From Dipteris shenzhenensis (taxonomy: Eukaryota > Polypodiophyta > Polypodiopsida > Gleicheniales), in NCBI GenBank assembly GCA_047967505.1, contig CM106538.1: a stretch of DNA of 64,000 nt; one strand, given 5' to 3'. A model generated the notes under the pieces. That model did not search any database. It was given only the letters and a program-made list of their open reading frames with translations, and was not told the origin of the DNA. Position 1 is the first letter of the stretch. Every line of letters starts with the position of its first letter. The position numbers were made by a program, and so were the translations under genes. Positions 34,507 through 47,033 of the stretch are shown piece after piece.

Positions 34507-36660
34507 ACTTTAAACAATTAATACCAAAACATCTTAACCACCGTACATCCTAAACTTTAAACATTTAATTCCTAAACCCTAAATCCTAAACTCCTAAATA
34601 ATAAATCCTAAATCATAAACCCTAAACTCTAAATCCTAAACCCTAATTCCTAAATCCTAAATCCTAAACCCTATACCCTAATCCTAAAATACAACCAAAA
34701 TTTAATGAATTTTTTTGATTTGTGCAACAAGTTGGATATATCCCCCAGCCTGTTGCACAAATCTTGGATATATCCTCCAACCTGTTGCACAAATCTTGGA
34801 TATATCCTCCAACCTGTTGCTCAAATCAAGTGGAGGATATACCCAAGATTTGTGCAATTTGTTGCTCAAGCAACAGGTTGGGGGATATATCCAGCTTGTT
34901 GCACAAATTAGAAAAATTGTTAAAATTAAGAATTTTCTTGATTTGTGCAACAGATTGGATATACGGTTGGGGATGCATCCCCAACTTGTTACTCAAGCAA
35001 CAGGTTGGGAGATATATCCAACCTGTTCCACAAGTCAAGAATTTTCTTGATTTGTGCAACAGGTTAGATTGAGCAACAGGTTGGGGATAAATCCAACCTG
35101 TTGTACAAATCAAGAAAATTCTTGACTTGTGGAACAAGTTGGATATATTGAGTAACAGAATGGGGGGTATATCAACCTATTGCACAAATCAAGAAAATTC
35201 TTGACTTGTAGAACAAGTTGTATATATCCCCCAACCTATTGCTTGAGCAACAGGTTGGGGGATATATCCAATCTGTTGCACAAATCAAGAAAATTATTGA
35301 TTTGTGCAATAGGTTGGATATCCCCCAACCGTGTTGCACAAATCAAGAAATTTATTGATTTGTGCAACAGGTTGGATATCCCCCAACCTGTTGCTCAAGC
35401 AACATGTTGGGGGTGCACCCCCAACCGTATATCCAATCTGTTGCACAAATCAAGAAAATTCTTAAATTTTATAAATTTTTTGATTTGTGCAACAGGTTGG
35501 ATATATCCCCCAACCTGTTGCTTAATTTTTTTGATTTGTGCAATAGGTTGGATATATCCCACAACCTGTTGCTTGAGCAACATATGTTGGGGGATATATC
35601 CAACCTGTTGCACAATCAGAAAAATTACAAAAATCAAGACTTTTCTCGATTTGTGTAATAGATTGGATATATGGTTAGGGGTGTACCCCCCAACCTGTTG
35701 CTTGAGCAACAAGTTGGGGGATATATCCAACCTATTCCACAAGTCAAGAATTTTCTCGATTTGTGCAACAGGCTGGATTGAGCAATAGGTTGGGGGAGAT
35801 ATCCAACCTATTGCACAAATCAAGAAAATTCTTGACTTGTGGAACAGGTTGGATATATTGAGTAACAGGTTGGGGGGTATATCAACCTATTGCACAAATC
35901 AAGAAAATTCTTGACTTATAGAACAAGTTGTATATATCTGCCAACCTATTGCTTGAGAACCAAGTTGGGGATTATATCCAATCTGTTGCACAAATCAAGA
36001 AAATTATTGATTTGTGCAACAATGTTGGATATCCCCCAACCTGTTGCTCAAGCAATAGGTTGGGGGTGCACTCCCAACCTATTACAACAGGTTGGGAGGT
36101 ATATCCAATTTGTTGCACAAATCAAGGAATTTTCTTGATTTGTGCAATAGGTTGGATATATCCCCCAACTTGTTGCTCAATCCAACCTGTTGCACAAATT
36201 AAGAAAATTATTAACTTGTGGAACATGTTGGATATATCCTCCAACCTGTTGCTCAAGGAACAGGTTGGGGGTGCACCCCCAACTGTATATCCAATCTGTT
36301 GCACAAATCAAGAAAATTCTTGATTTGTGCAATTTTTTTGATTTGTGCAACAGGTTGGATATATTCCCCAACCTATTGCTCAAGCAAAAGGTTGGGGGAT
36401 ATATCCAACGTGTTGTACAAATAAAAAAAATTCATTAAATTTTGGCTGTATTTTAGGGTTAGGGTTTAGGGTTAGGATTTAGGGTTTAGGACTTAGGATT
36501 TAGGGTTTAGGGTTTAGGATTTAGGATTTAGGATTTAGAGTTTAGGGTTTAGGGTTTAGGATTTATTGTTTAGGAGTGTAGGATTTAGGGTTTAGGAATT
36601 AAATGTTTAAAGTTTATGATTTACGGTGGTTAAGATGTTTTGGTATTAATTGTTTAACGT
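34507..36660. mobile_element. Palindromic element with telomere-like terminal inverted repeats
   Basis: Bases 34507-34735 (degenerate CCCTAAA/CCTAAA repeats, then CCAAAATTTAATGAATTTTT) are inverted at about 36415-36660 (AATTCATTAAATTTTGG, then TTTAGGG-type repeats). The outermost parts, including ATCTTAACCACCGTA and its inverse, also match, so the arms are about 230-245 bp with few mismatches. The interior is filled with nested palindromes of a unit built from GATTTGTGCAACAGGTTGG, ATATATCCCCCAACCTGTTG and their inverses. No credible protein is encoded; the ORFs are repetitive (CNRLDISPNLL-like) on all frames. A direct duplication at its ends was not established. This may be a foldback transposon or a non-autonomous derivative. 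Confidence 0.75.
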
Positions 36661-36670
36661 TTATCCAACC

Positions 36671-36740
36671 AACCGTATATCCAATCTGTTGCACAATTCA
36701 AGAAAATTCTTGATTTGTGCAACAGATTGGATATATCCAA
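36671..36740. repeat. Extra satellite palindrome outside the right arm
   Basis: A single hairpin unit, ATATCCAATCTGTTGCACAA to its inverse TTGTGCAACAGATTGGATAT around a AGAAAATTCT centre, lies just right of the element's right arm. The interior satellite therefore also occurs outside the apparent boundary. Confidence 0.85.
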
Positions 36741-39440
36741 TACTAGGTATAATCCTTTGCAAAGGCTTTACTTTAAGTAATTATAAGTCTACCTAGTTAA
36801 AGTATCCTACTTATTAGGGACAAGCACATAGGCTAAAAGCACACCGATTCATATTTTTTTACATTCATGCTGCATGGTGTATTAGAAGAAATGAAGAAGT
36901 ATGTGATAATAAATATTCATAAGGAATATATATTCCATATCATGGATTCATACCATGGATATCTAGTGGTTGCTAAAGTAGAAAAATGATATGGATTCAA
37001 TGATACTATAGTTTTATACAAAGCCTTAAACAAAGTTTAAGGCTTTTGCAAAGTATTACATATTGTAACAAAGATAAGCAAGTATGCTAAACCTCTTCCA
37101 GATTCTATGGTTTTAAATACCTACCTTACAAATACATTATCTAATTCTTCATTCTTTGACTAACAAGTACTATACACATGGAAGAAAAGCATACATGCTA
37201 AAAGTACTTGTGTAAATTTTAATATTTCCTTATTTTTTAAATTAATTCAATTCTTTGATTGAATACCTTTTTAAAATTAAAAGGTTATAGTATATAATAT
37301 ACATAATTTTAAAGTTATTAATGTATAATATTAATAATTTATATATTTATTTAAATTTATACAATAATTACTTTATATTTATATTAGTTTTTAAGTTAAT
37401 AATGTATATTTTTATTAAAACCAAAATTTAATATCTAGTTAATAGCAAGAAGAATATTGTAGAGATTTTTCATATTAAGAACTACCTTACAAATACATAA
37501 CATTGTAGAGAATTTTCATATTAAGAACTACCTTATGAATACATTCACTAATTCTTCATTGTTTTAAGCATAAGTATTATATAAAGCACATATACTAGAA
37601 GACTTCCCATTCAAAAATATTATTATTATTATTTTAATTAATATATATATATATATATATAATAATTATATAAGATTTATATTAATTTATAGATTAACAA
37701 TATATATTTTTAGCAAAATTATATTTTCATATTAGTTAATAAAAATTTATTATATTATGGAGCAAAAATATTATAAATGGATTTCTTATATTAATAAAGT
37801 GTCGTGAGAAGAGTTTTTAGAGAGATTTATGGTTAAATTTTGTTTTGAAGTTCTTGCGTACGCAATAGCTATAGAGGTTTGAGTGTTAAAGGGTATGCTA
37901 TCGGGTTTGATGCTATATATTATTAAATGCAATGACCTTTGGCATGCTTATGAGCCCTATAGCAAGCAAGTGCATGGAAAAAGAAACAATTCAAAATTGT
38001 TAATAGTGTTGGATTTATTAAAATATCTTTGCATATGCACAAATTGCACTTTTCCAACTTCTTTCATTTTAGGGTGAATCTAGATACCAATACCAACAAC
38101 TATCAATGTTTGGAGCATGCCTCACTTTAGCACAACATTGGAGGCCCATTAACCCATGCATAATGATCTCATTTAGGTGTGTCCTTGGGTTGAGGAGAAG
38201 CTCACGTAGTGTACTTTAGAATGGTTACCTAGTTGCATGTATGTATAGCACAAAATTTTGATGTTTTAAATAAATTGCTATATCCTATAGTCTTCAGGAT
38301 GCATGCTTCACATGAAACATAGCACTTATAATGCTTTAATAGTCTCGTTCCAAATCCTTATTACATAATTTTTTGCTCTCATGTTCAAGTTTGGAATGTG
38401 TACTATAACTTGAAGACAAAGTTTGCTAGTACTTTCTTGGCACAAATAGAGCAAGGATGAAGTGTCCCTTGTTTTTTATTAGCCATGGTGGGATATTGTA
38501 ATACACCAAGACTATGTGACATGTTGACCAAGGTGTCGAGCATAACCAGAAAGGGTTCACCTCACCCATTGTGAGACCAAGATGTAAGTTGTGTGGCTCC
38601 CTTGTAAAGTCCAGCCACCTGTCATCTATATGCTTCCCAATAATACAATATGGAGGAATCCTGAGAGGTAAGCCCCTAGTTTTGATATCGGAGCACCATC
38701 ATACAATAGTGTTGATTGCAACTCCCGCACCATAGTCTTAGACTTGGACATCATGTTTACATGTGACATTATGCCTTTAAAATTAGAATCCACCACGTCC
38801 ACCATACCCTCGTCATCATCTACCACATGAGGCTGACTATCCTTAGGCTCCAATTGTGCAGGCATGTAAATACAAGATTAGTGTCTACAATATGTGCAAG
38901 GATAAGGCAACCTCTCCTTATGGCACTCCATGCTCCTGAGCATTGGCTCCTCATCCGATGAGCTTCCACTAATCCTCTCCACTTGCACACCTTTAAAATC
39001 ACAGCCACAACCACGACACCAAGACAAGACCTAACAATTTCAAAAATCACTCAAGAACCCATCAAATTTAGGAAATTTCCTTGTTCCATCGGTATATACC
39101 AATTCATACCCTATTTCCATCGATATACGCCAAACTTCCTTTTCCATCAGTATATATCGATGCCATATCCTATTTCTATTTATATATTGGTACCAACACT
39201 GTGCTTTTAAAACTATTGGAATATATCAATGGTTCCTTGGCCAAAAAAGTCAAAAAAAGCCATGCGCTCTCTCCCATGACACTTCACTCTATTTCTGTTA
39301 TTTTGTCCTCGATTCAAATTGGTTGCCTTTTTTTTTCCATCCCCCTTGCAATACCTACAAACAAAGCTCCCTCCCTACCTCCCAATTCTCGATCCTCTCC
39401 ACAAACAGTTCTCTCCACCTCTAGGTCTTGCAACAAACTT
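36741..39440. other. AT-rich gene-free stretch
   Basis: Bases 37200-37780 are very AT-rich (TATATA and AATTTATA runs). Bases 38600-39050 have short minus-strand ORFs with no domain. Bases 39085-39235 hold three or four loose repeats of TTCCATCGGTATATA-type sequence, which also appear near 44620-44690 and may be the ends of a shared element. No gene is supported. Confidence 0.4.
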
Positions 39441-39469
39441 CTTCCTCCCTTTCCTTCAAGGTATGTGTT

Positions 39470-40020
39470 TAGAGCATCAAGAAGGCTAGGGTGGAATCCA
39501 TCAAAGTTGTGTGCTTTCTTGAGAGGCACTTTCCTCAAGCATTATGATGACTTAGGTGCACTTGCTTTTACACATAGTTGATGAGGTTGCCACTACATCA
39601 ACCATTCATAGTCGTTGGATGTTTTTTATTGAATGGTTTATGACAAGTTTGAAGGGATTTGTAAGGCAAAGGGCAAGACATGAAGCAAGCCTTGGCAGAG
39701 GGCTAGCTTGTGCAAGAGTCACAAGTTTATATCACAAAGTTTCTTGCATCCATGAATCCCAATATGCCACATGCTTGGCATAACCAGGACGACGATTGTA
39801 TTGTTGCCGAGGTCCCCCAAGAAAACTACATTGAAATAAAGATGAGTGAAGAACAAAGGGATAAATTCAACAAGTTTCATATCCTCAATAGCCATCAAGG
39901 GAAATTTGGGGTCTCAAAAGAGCCTCATAAGGAATGGATTAAGTTAATTGGAAGCAAACCTACGATGGAAACCCATGGGGATAAGGGACCCATAAGAGAC
40001 CCTTGGCATTTACCAAGCTG
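39470..40020 (+). pseudogene. CACTA Tnp2 fragment (DUF4218 region) on the plus strand
   Basis: Plus-strand frames read VVCFLERHFPQALMMT, then after a stop VHLLLHIVDEVATTSTIHSR and WMFFIEWFMTSLKGFVRQRA, then LVQESQVYITKFL. These match FPPSFFD, VHLxxHLxDE, RWMYPIERYLxxLKxYVRN and ARPEGSMAEGY of Tnp2. The tail up to 40020 (KMSEEQRDKFNKFHILNSHQ) corresponds to the following linker. Frame changes and stops make it dead. It has the opposite orientation to the CACTA remnant at 41.8-43.7 kb. Confidence 0.75.
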
Positions 40021-40314
40021 ACATGGGTCATCTTGGCCCTTGGATGGAGGATAAATCAAGGGCCTATGGTGCCCTGGATGGTGTGAGGCTGACTTTAGTG
40101 GCCTCCAAATATGACAAGGGGAAGGCCTCATAAAGAGGGATAAGGCGCTTCATTGTAGGCCATTGGATCTATTCAAGATCTATGGTGGAGATGGAGGTGC
40201 TTCATGGAGGGCTAGGATTAGGCACTTCATGGAGGGTGGAGATCAAAAGATGAAGATGCATGGACTAGATTGAAGCACCATATTGAATGGCCTGGATTGA
40301 GGCACCATTTTGTC

Positions 40315-40560
40315 TCACCTCCTCCCTTGGATCCATGCATGTTTGATCTATGGCTTACATTGAAGCAATTTTTGCACTCATCAAGGAGTCATCTCCTCCT
40401 TTGGATCCATCCCTTGATCTATGGCTAGATTGAAGTGCATATTTCTCTCATCCCTCCCTTGGATCCATCCCTTGATATATGGCCCAAATTGAAGCACATT
40501 TTCCTCTCATCCCCTCCCTTGGGTCTACCCCTTGATCTAATGTCCTGAAGTGCTCTATCA
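40315..40560. repeat. Minisatellite of about 60-bp units
   Basis: Four units carry CTTGGATCCATCCCTTGAT and ATTGAAG in order, diverging slightly. Confidence 0.8.
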
Positions 40561-41845
40561 ATGGCTAGGAGTGAGGACCATGGGTCTAAACCATGGGTGA
40601 GAGATATTCCCACCCACAAATGCTCAACATGTCCTTTTGTACAAATCAATGTACCATTTCCCTACACAAAGGAGCACTCTCATTGCTACACCACAAATCC
40701 CTTTCTAATCCCTTGAAATTAGGAAACACTGATTGGAGGCCCTTTTGAGACCCCAAATCTCCCCTAATGAAGGAGATGCAAAAATGGATTGAGAGATATG
40801 AAGAGACCAAAGTAGAAAGAGTAAATGCGACGATGATATTTAGAGCCGTGCCTATACAGGCAAGTGCAACCATATCCACGGGATCATGCTCTCCTCCCCA
40901 AAGACATTCAATGGATTGGCTATGATAGGCTCTTCATAAAGCCAAAGAATCAAAGAGACTATGCTCAAACTCCAAGTGTGATCCATGCCTCCCTCCAGCA
41001 TTCCCTAAAGCTTGCATAAATCTCCTAGCTACATGGCCATGTCAAGTGTAATCATGGGGCATGCATGTGCTCTCTCTCTATCACTACTACCATTAGCTCC
41101 TATTTTGACACTTAATACTTAGTTTTTTAGTGCAAACGCAAGTTGTCAATATTAGAGCCAGGAATATGTAACTATTTTCATCAATATTAGCAACAATAAT
41201 AGCATTTTTTTGCTGGAAAGACAGTTGATATTTCCATAAAAAATGCCTCTGGAAAAAGAAACAGTGTTGAAAAAAGTGGTCAATATTCTAGCATGCCAAA
41301 ATCTAGACAACCATGGTTTTCACCCTTCCTAAATCTTGCAAAAATTAAATAAAATTTAAATGTTTTCATTGTATCAATGTTGCTCTCCATTCCTTAATCA
41401 TCACTAGAATCTTATTGTGAGATTGATGCTCATCCTCTCAACCATCCATGGCTAGGCCTAGCACATCTTCAGCATGTAGATTGAGGTTTCCAAATCAATA
41501 TATGAGAAACCCTATGAGGAACTCAAACTATCTTCCAATACATCTATTTATTGATCTTCCATTTCATTCTCTACTTCCACATCTTCAAATACATGTTTGT
41601 TTCTAGGTGCAACTTGAATCCCAAACCACCACTAGTTGTCTCGTCAATCAGGTTGAAACACCACCTAAAACAAAAATCCATGATATGTTCATGCAATCTT
41701 TAATGAAGTTGAATGGAAAATGATATCCATATAAGAAAATGCTTACTTTCTCGCAGTGCATGGATAGCACGAATGTGTCACTAAGATCCTCCAAAATTTT
41801 TTTTGAGCCAATGGCAGAAAACCCACTCGGATCCTTCCTGACTGT
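40561..41845. other. Gene-free stretch
   Basis: No frame with recognisable motifs. It probably separates two CACTA remnants of opposite orientation. A CACTACTACC string near 41090 resembles a CACTA end but has no confirmed partner. Confidence 0.35.
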
Positions 41846-41848
41846 AGC

Positions 41849-43700
41849 TTAAGCACCTCTGTAGACAACTTTGAGCCATTTCAGATCAAATATATATACT
41901 TGGAATTTATTAAAATTCACTTGCAAAATTCCTTTTATGGTTCCAACATAATCCATAAGCATACGACTTTGATTGTCACACGTCTCATTTTTAGAATGGA
42001 TGATTTCTTGATCTCTTTTAATGATATCCACCTGCATTTACATGTCTGTAAGCAATGGAACTTGATTTTGCAATAAGAATGAAAAGTAGATATGCATTTG
42101 TAGACCCTTTGACATACCTTACAAATAAATTAACTTAGCTTATTGATGGCGTCTGATGCATCTTTAGTACTACATCCCTGTAAAACAATCGGAAGTACAG
42201 ATTGTAGAAACAATGATGTGTTGATCAAATTTAAAAAAAGTTTAAAAATGGGTCAAACTCAACTGGAAGTAATGTTACTAAATCATTTTTTGTGAATCAT
42301 GCAACTTTAGACCACTTAGTTTTCCATTTGAAGTAAGCGCACCCTTTAAGTTATGCATATATCTGGTTGGGTTTTCATACCCGTGATAACGCTCTTTATC
42401 CATGTTTCTTTTGCTTTTGTCAACACCCATGGTGCCTTTGGTAAAATCACCTTGCCGGCATGGTTTGGTCTTGGCCATAAGGCTCTTTTGGTTTTCATCA
42501 CTTTCAAGTCAGCTTGTGCCTTTGGGTTGTCTCTATCCCTAGTTATAAGTTTCCAAAAACTTTTAGACACATTTTTGAATATATGCATTGGGCCCAATAG
42601 ATATGTGACTTCATGTTTCCTTCAGTAAGGAAGAGTGTAAAATAGGAGAGATATTGCATGCCAGGTGGAGTTATTCAGACTTCTGGATCATGCCAAAGTC
42701 ACCCTAAACTCTGAATCTCATGACTAGAGGAGTACGTAGGTGCTAATTTTGGCTCCCCACAAGAAGAATCCACATGTTGATATGGATGGTCTAAAGAAAG
42801 AAACCAACTGCATTGCCCATATACCATCTTTGAAAGATATTATGAGTACCGATGGCACAAACTGTCTCCATAATTTGGACATGCAAAGTATCTAGACACT
42901 TGGATTCCTATTAAAATACAAGGACACAAGTTACATCCTGTAGAAGTAAAAGAAGAACACAATGGTAGAAAAGAATCGAAAGGAATAGAAACTTCGTACT
43001 TGAGTACTCATGTAATCTAGGATAATCATGCATGGTCCACATCGAATGCATTTTACTAAAAAATGACATTGACCCAAAGGCTTTGAAATGTAATAAACCT
43101 GCATGCATTCTAGAAAATTCGCAACTCGTCCACCAAAGGGGCTAGATCCACATCCATGGGTTTTACCTTGTGCTTGCCCAACATAATTATTGCCAACCTC
43201 AAATGCCCCTTCTTTATGGTCATCCAAAGAGAAATATTGTATATTGTCACTACTAAGGACCACCTGGACCATGATATGGACTCAGTACCAAAGGGATTAA
43301 TACCATCCATAGCAAAGATGCAAATGATGAGGCTCAAACCCAAACTCTCACTACTTCTTCTCTATGTGTTTCCAATCCTTTCCATCGACATGGTTCCTTA
43401 ATATTCCATCTGTTGAGTGGTTGCAAGACTAAGTCTAGCTAATGGTTCATAACAAAACAAGTGCACAATGCATGTTAAGATTGGCATGTCACAGTACCTT
43501 TCCCATAATCTTTTATCCTTGTTTTTCTTATCGATATTGAGATGCACTACAGTGTGGACAAGTTATAGAGTGTTCATTATTCCTCTATAAAGGCTACAAT
43601 CATGCAATGAATCGACTTATAATCCATTCCTAATGATGCCAACATTTTCTTTGCATCCTTTCTTCATTTGGGCATTGTATTTCCTTTTGGAAGTAGTGTT
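41849..43700 (-). pseudogene. CACTA Tnp2-type transposase pseudogene
   Basis: Reading the minus strand from about 43340: FAMDGINPFG...SWSRWSLVVTIYN, LVDELRIFLECMQVY in pieces, FFSKMHSMWTMHDYPRLHEY, then (42597) MGPMHIFKNVSKSFWKL, (42478-42278) SGLKLHDSQKM, and (42037-41849) DNQSRMLMDYVGTIKGIL with FDLKWLKVVYRG. These fit, in order, Tnp2 blocks DGxNPFG, LWTIxDYPAY, LDxMHIxKNV, GLKSHD, and the DUF4216 region. Many stops and frame changes lie between the blocks, so it is dead. This is the most complete CACTA copy in the window. Its terminal repeats were not located. Confidence 0.75.
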
Positions 43701-44735
43701 TGGAGTAACCTAAGACATTGAACCATTCAATGAATTCAAAGCAACAAATTGGAAGTACATGCAAGAAACTATAGTTTAGACTATATAAAAACTCTTACCG
43801 AAGGAGGGATGAAAAGCTAGTGTCTGATCATATATAAGTTGCTTGTAAATTAAAGATCAGAAGAATGGTTGCAAGACAAGATTTGCTTAACCCTTTGTAC
43901 AACATAATGCTTGCTTCACATCATAAGATCTCCTCTTCAGGACTCACGTTATCATCCCTATCCACTTACACATCTTCATCTCTTTCATTATGGGGTGAAG
44001 GAGCGTCAAAGTAAGTGTCTACCATGTCCTACATTATTTCATCCTCATTTAGTGCATGAGCCTACTTTTCAATGCTTCTATTATGTTGCTCTTCTAGCTC
44101 TCGATATTCCCTTAAAGTGTTTCGATATATTCCTTGGGTCGACATCGATTTGTGAGGATTATTATGCAATGCAAATTATCTCAAACTTCTTGGAACAATT
44201 TTATCTACCTACCCGAAAAGAATTTAGTTAATCAAGTCAAAAAAGTCACATACAAGCGCAAAAATTTAGTACATGAAATGAATTTGGTGAATTCGCTCAC
44301 AAACAAGGCAAAACGAGACTTCTGTCTCAGCATTCAATTGTAACTTAGGTAAAATTTGGAAGCGACCATATCTGTTTATGTGTGCTATTGATATAGTGCA
44401 TAGTCTCCTTATGTTTCCTTTGTGTTGCACTCAATCACACAAGACTCATTGCTAAAGATTTTCTCTACTAGTCTCTTCTTGGTATTCCAATGAGCTTGAA
44501 GACATATACAAATGTTACACTTTCTCATTACAACACTATGTTATTGTATAATCCATTTATGATGAAAAAGCATGCAAAAAATGGATCCTATTTGTTATAA
44601 TTGTTGACAATGCTCTGTTCCATCGATATTTCGATCAAAAACCTCTCTGGGAATTTATCAGAGTCGATTTCCATCGATAAATGGCTTCATGGACAAGACT
44701 TTGTACATGAAACTAATGGGGTTTTGATATGATGT
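43701..44735. other. Gene-free stretch
   Basis: A 106-codon plus frame at 43911-44231 shows no domain. CCATCGATATTTCGATC and CCATCGATAAATGG near 44620-44690 resemble the 39.1-kb motifs. No gene is supported. Confidence 0.35.
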
Positions 44736-44739
44736 ACTC

Positions 44740-45935
44740 ACAAAGTTTGATGGAGATAGCGTAGCATTATGACCACCGAGACATTTTTTCCACACTGCAC
44801 ATGCATGATGCATGGTAAAAAATGTGGAAATATGGCTTTTTGAGCATACAAATGGTACGCAATGGCCATGATACTTTGCACGGCCTTAAAGTAGGTGATT
44901 TTAAGGCCCACACAAAGTATTATAGCCATCAAGTAGCATTTGCATGTCTAGAAGACCACTAAGGTATTTTTTCCATGCACATGCGGATGCATGACAAAAA
45001 CATGAAAATATGGCTTTTTGACCATGCAAATGGTTCCCGATGGCCATGAACTTTGCACAAGCCTTAAATTAGGCAAGTTTAATGCCCATGCAAAGTATCA
45101 TGGTCATTGGGTCCCAATTGCATGGTCAAAAAGCCATATTTTCATGTTTTTCCCGATGCATCATGCATGTGCATGGAAAAAATGCCTCGGTGGCCTTCTG
45201 CACATGCAAATGGTACTTGATGGCCACAATACTTTGCACCGAGATTAAAAGCTTAGTTGAGCCCTCTTGTTCTTGTGCTAGGAGTTGCTACACTTCTACA
45301 AATCTTCTTTCTTTCCTTCTGATCAACAAACCTATTCTCTTTGGCCCTTTTCTTCTTTGGTCCAATTTACATGCCTAGAAGACCACTGAGGTATTTTATA
45401 CACACATGCATGATGCATGGTTGAAAACATGGAAATATGGCTTCTTGACCATGCAAATGGTACTCGATGGCCATGATACTTTGAACGGGCCCTTAAATTA
45501 GGCAAATTTAAGGGCCCGTTCAAAGTATCATGGCCATCGAGTACCATTTGCATGGTCGCCTAATTTAAGGGCCCGTTCAAAGTATCATGGCCATCGAGTA
45601 CCATTTGCATGGTCAAGAAGCCATATTTCCATGTTTTTAACCATGCATCATTGATATTATGCATGGAAAAAATTGCCTTGCAGGTGGTCTTCTAGGCATG
45701 CAAATGGGAACCAATGGCCATGATACTTTTCATGGTCCTTATACTCACCTAATTTAAGGCCCGTGCAAAGTATCATGGCCATCAAGTACCATTTGCATGG
45801 TCAAGAAGACATATTTCCATGTTTTTTACCATGCATCACACATTGGCATACACAAAATTGCCTCAATGGTCTTCTAGGCATGCAATGAGACACTCACCTA
45901 ATTTAGGACCTGTGCAAAGTATCATGGTCATCAGA
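44740..45935. repeat. Array of direct and inverted copies of a ~100-bp module
   Basis: A module containing CATGCAAATGGTAC, GATGGCCATGATACTTTG, GGCCTTAAATTAGG and its inverse occurs about eight times between 44800 and 45930, in both orientations. ORFs in it (MVLDGHDTL-like) are by-products. Confidence 0.85.
45447..45557. repeat. Perfect hairpin with 53-bp arms and 5-bp loop
   Basis: The arm 45447-45499 is the exact reverse complement of 45505-45557, with loop AGGCA at 45500-45504. The arm includes GACCATGCAAATGGTACTCG. A second inverted copy at 45559-45640 pairs with an extended left arm (from about 45405), with few mismatches. Confidence 0.95.
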
Positions 45936-47033
45936 CCTGTTTCTTTTATTCAGTGTCTGCATAGTCAGATCTTGCTAACATTTATGCCGCTCTTAGTGAG
46001 CAAACTTGTTGGTTATAGGAATGACTCTTGTTGTTGGGTGTGTTGAGTTTGATGACATCTAATGACCTTGTGAGGGCCCTGCCTTGTGGCTTGATGTTTA
46101 GAAAAATTCTTCTTCTTCTTCTTTGTTTCTCTATTTTATAAGTCTAACATGCGGTATATTTGTTTTGTAGACTTCTCTCTTACAAACCAAGGCTAATTCT
46201 AGTGAAATTATAGCTTTGTCTTTGGTGAATCACCATTCCTTTAGTAGGTAAGTACTCTCAAAATTTTACCATCTCTATCTCTTTTATAAATGTAGGTCTT
46301 CTTTATTTATTTTCGCTTGTGTAGCTATGTTTCCCCAAGATCCTGTAATTGGAGTTAAATTTGTGGCCTCTTGTCGCACATGTATCACATTGCTTAGGAG
46401 GTTAAGGTGATGAGTCAAGTTACACCTGAGCAACTATTTACCGCACAAGATGGCTTACAGAGAATGTCTCGCTTGCGCTGATCATCGTTCTCGTCATAGT
46501 TTTCTAGTCACCAGTGTCGAGAGAGACAAATGCCTCCTAGTTATTCCTCCATGATATTTTCATTAGTGTTGTGGAGGGAACGAGGTTGAACATAAGAGTG
46601 ACACAACCTCTTACCTGGAGGGGAGGAGGATGTACACAAGAGTGACACAACCTCCTACCTATAGACGTTCTATGGGGACACCTTCCCTATTTAGCACATC
46701 GAAATCGACATGCAACCTGAGGCATCTAGTACATCATGCATACCCCTAAACCCATGCCCTAGTTTCCATGTTCCTACCAATCCTCAATTGGGTACAATTT
46801 ATGACAAATCGGGTCCTTGAGGTTTGAAGTGCCAAGCAAAGGAAGCTTCAACCGACATTTAACTAACTTCCACCTTCACTTTCTTTGCAACGCAGTGGCA
46901 ACCCTGCTCAACATCCTCCGAGCTCTGCAGCTAATCACATCCATGGGAGCTGAAGGTCGTCCTTGATTGCCACTTTTTCATCGCTTTCTTCGTTTGCCTA
47001 CTTGCTCCCAGTTGAGAAATACGCAGAAACAAC
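45936..47033. other. 5' flank of the coiled-coil gene
   Basis: No coding frame. A short duplication (AAGAGTGACACAACCTCxTACCT) occurs near 46590 and 46635. The region just above 47034 should include the 5' UTR and promoter of the gene below. No TATA box was singled out. Confidence 0.4.

Noticed and set aside
34705-36438. Many ORFs of 60-200 codons with CNRLDISPN-like text
   Set aside because: They occur on all frames of a palindromic repeat and repeat the same few residues, so they are repeat artefacts.
34507-36660. Ancient chromosome end-to-end fusion or interstitial telomere
   Set aside because: A fusion would put the G-rich strands pointing towards each other (TTTAGGG then CCCTAAA on the plus strand). 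Here they point outward and the arms also match outside the telomere-like part.
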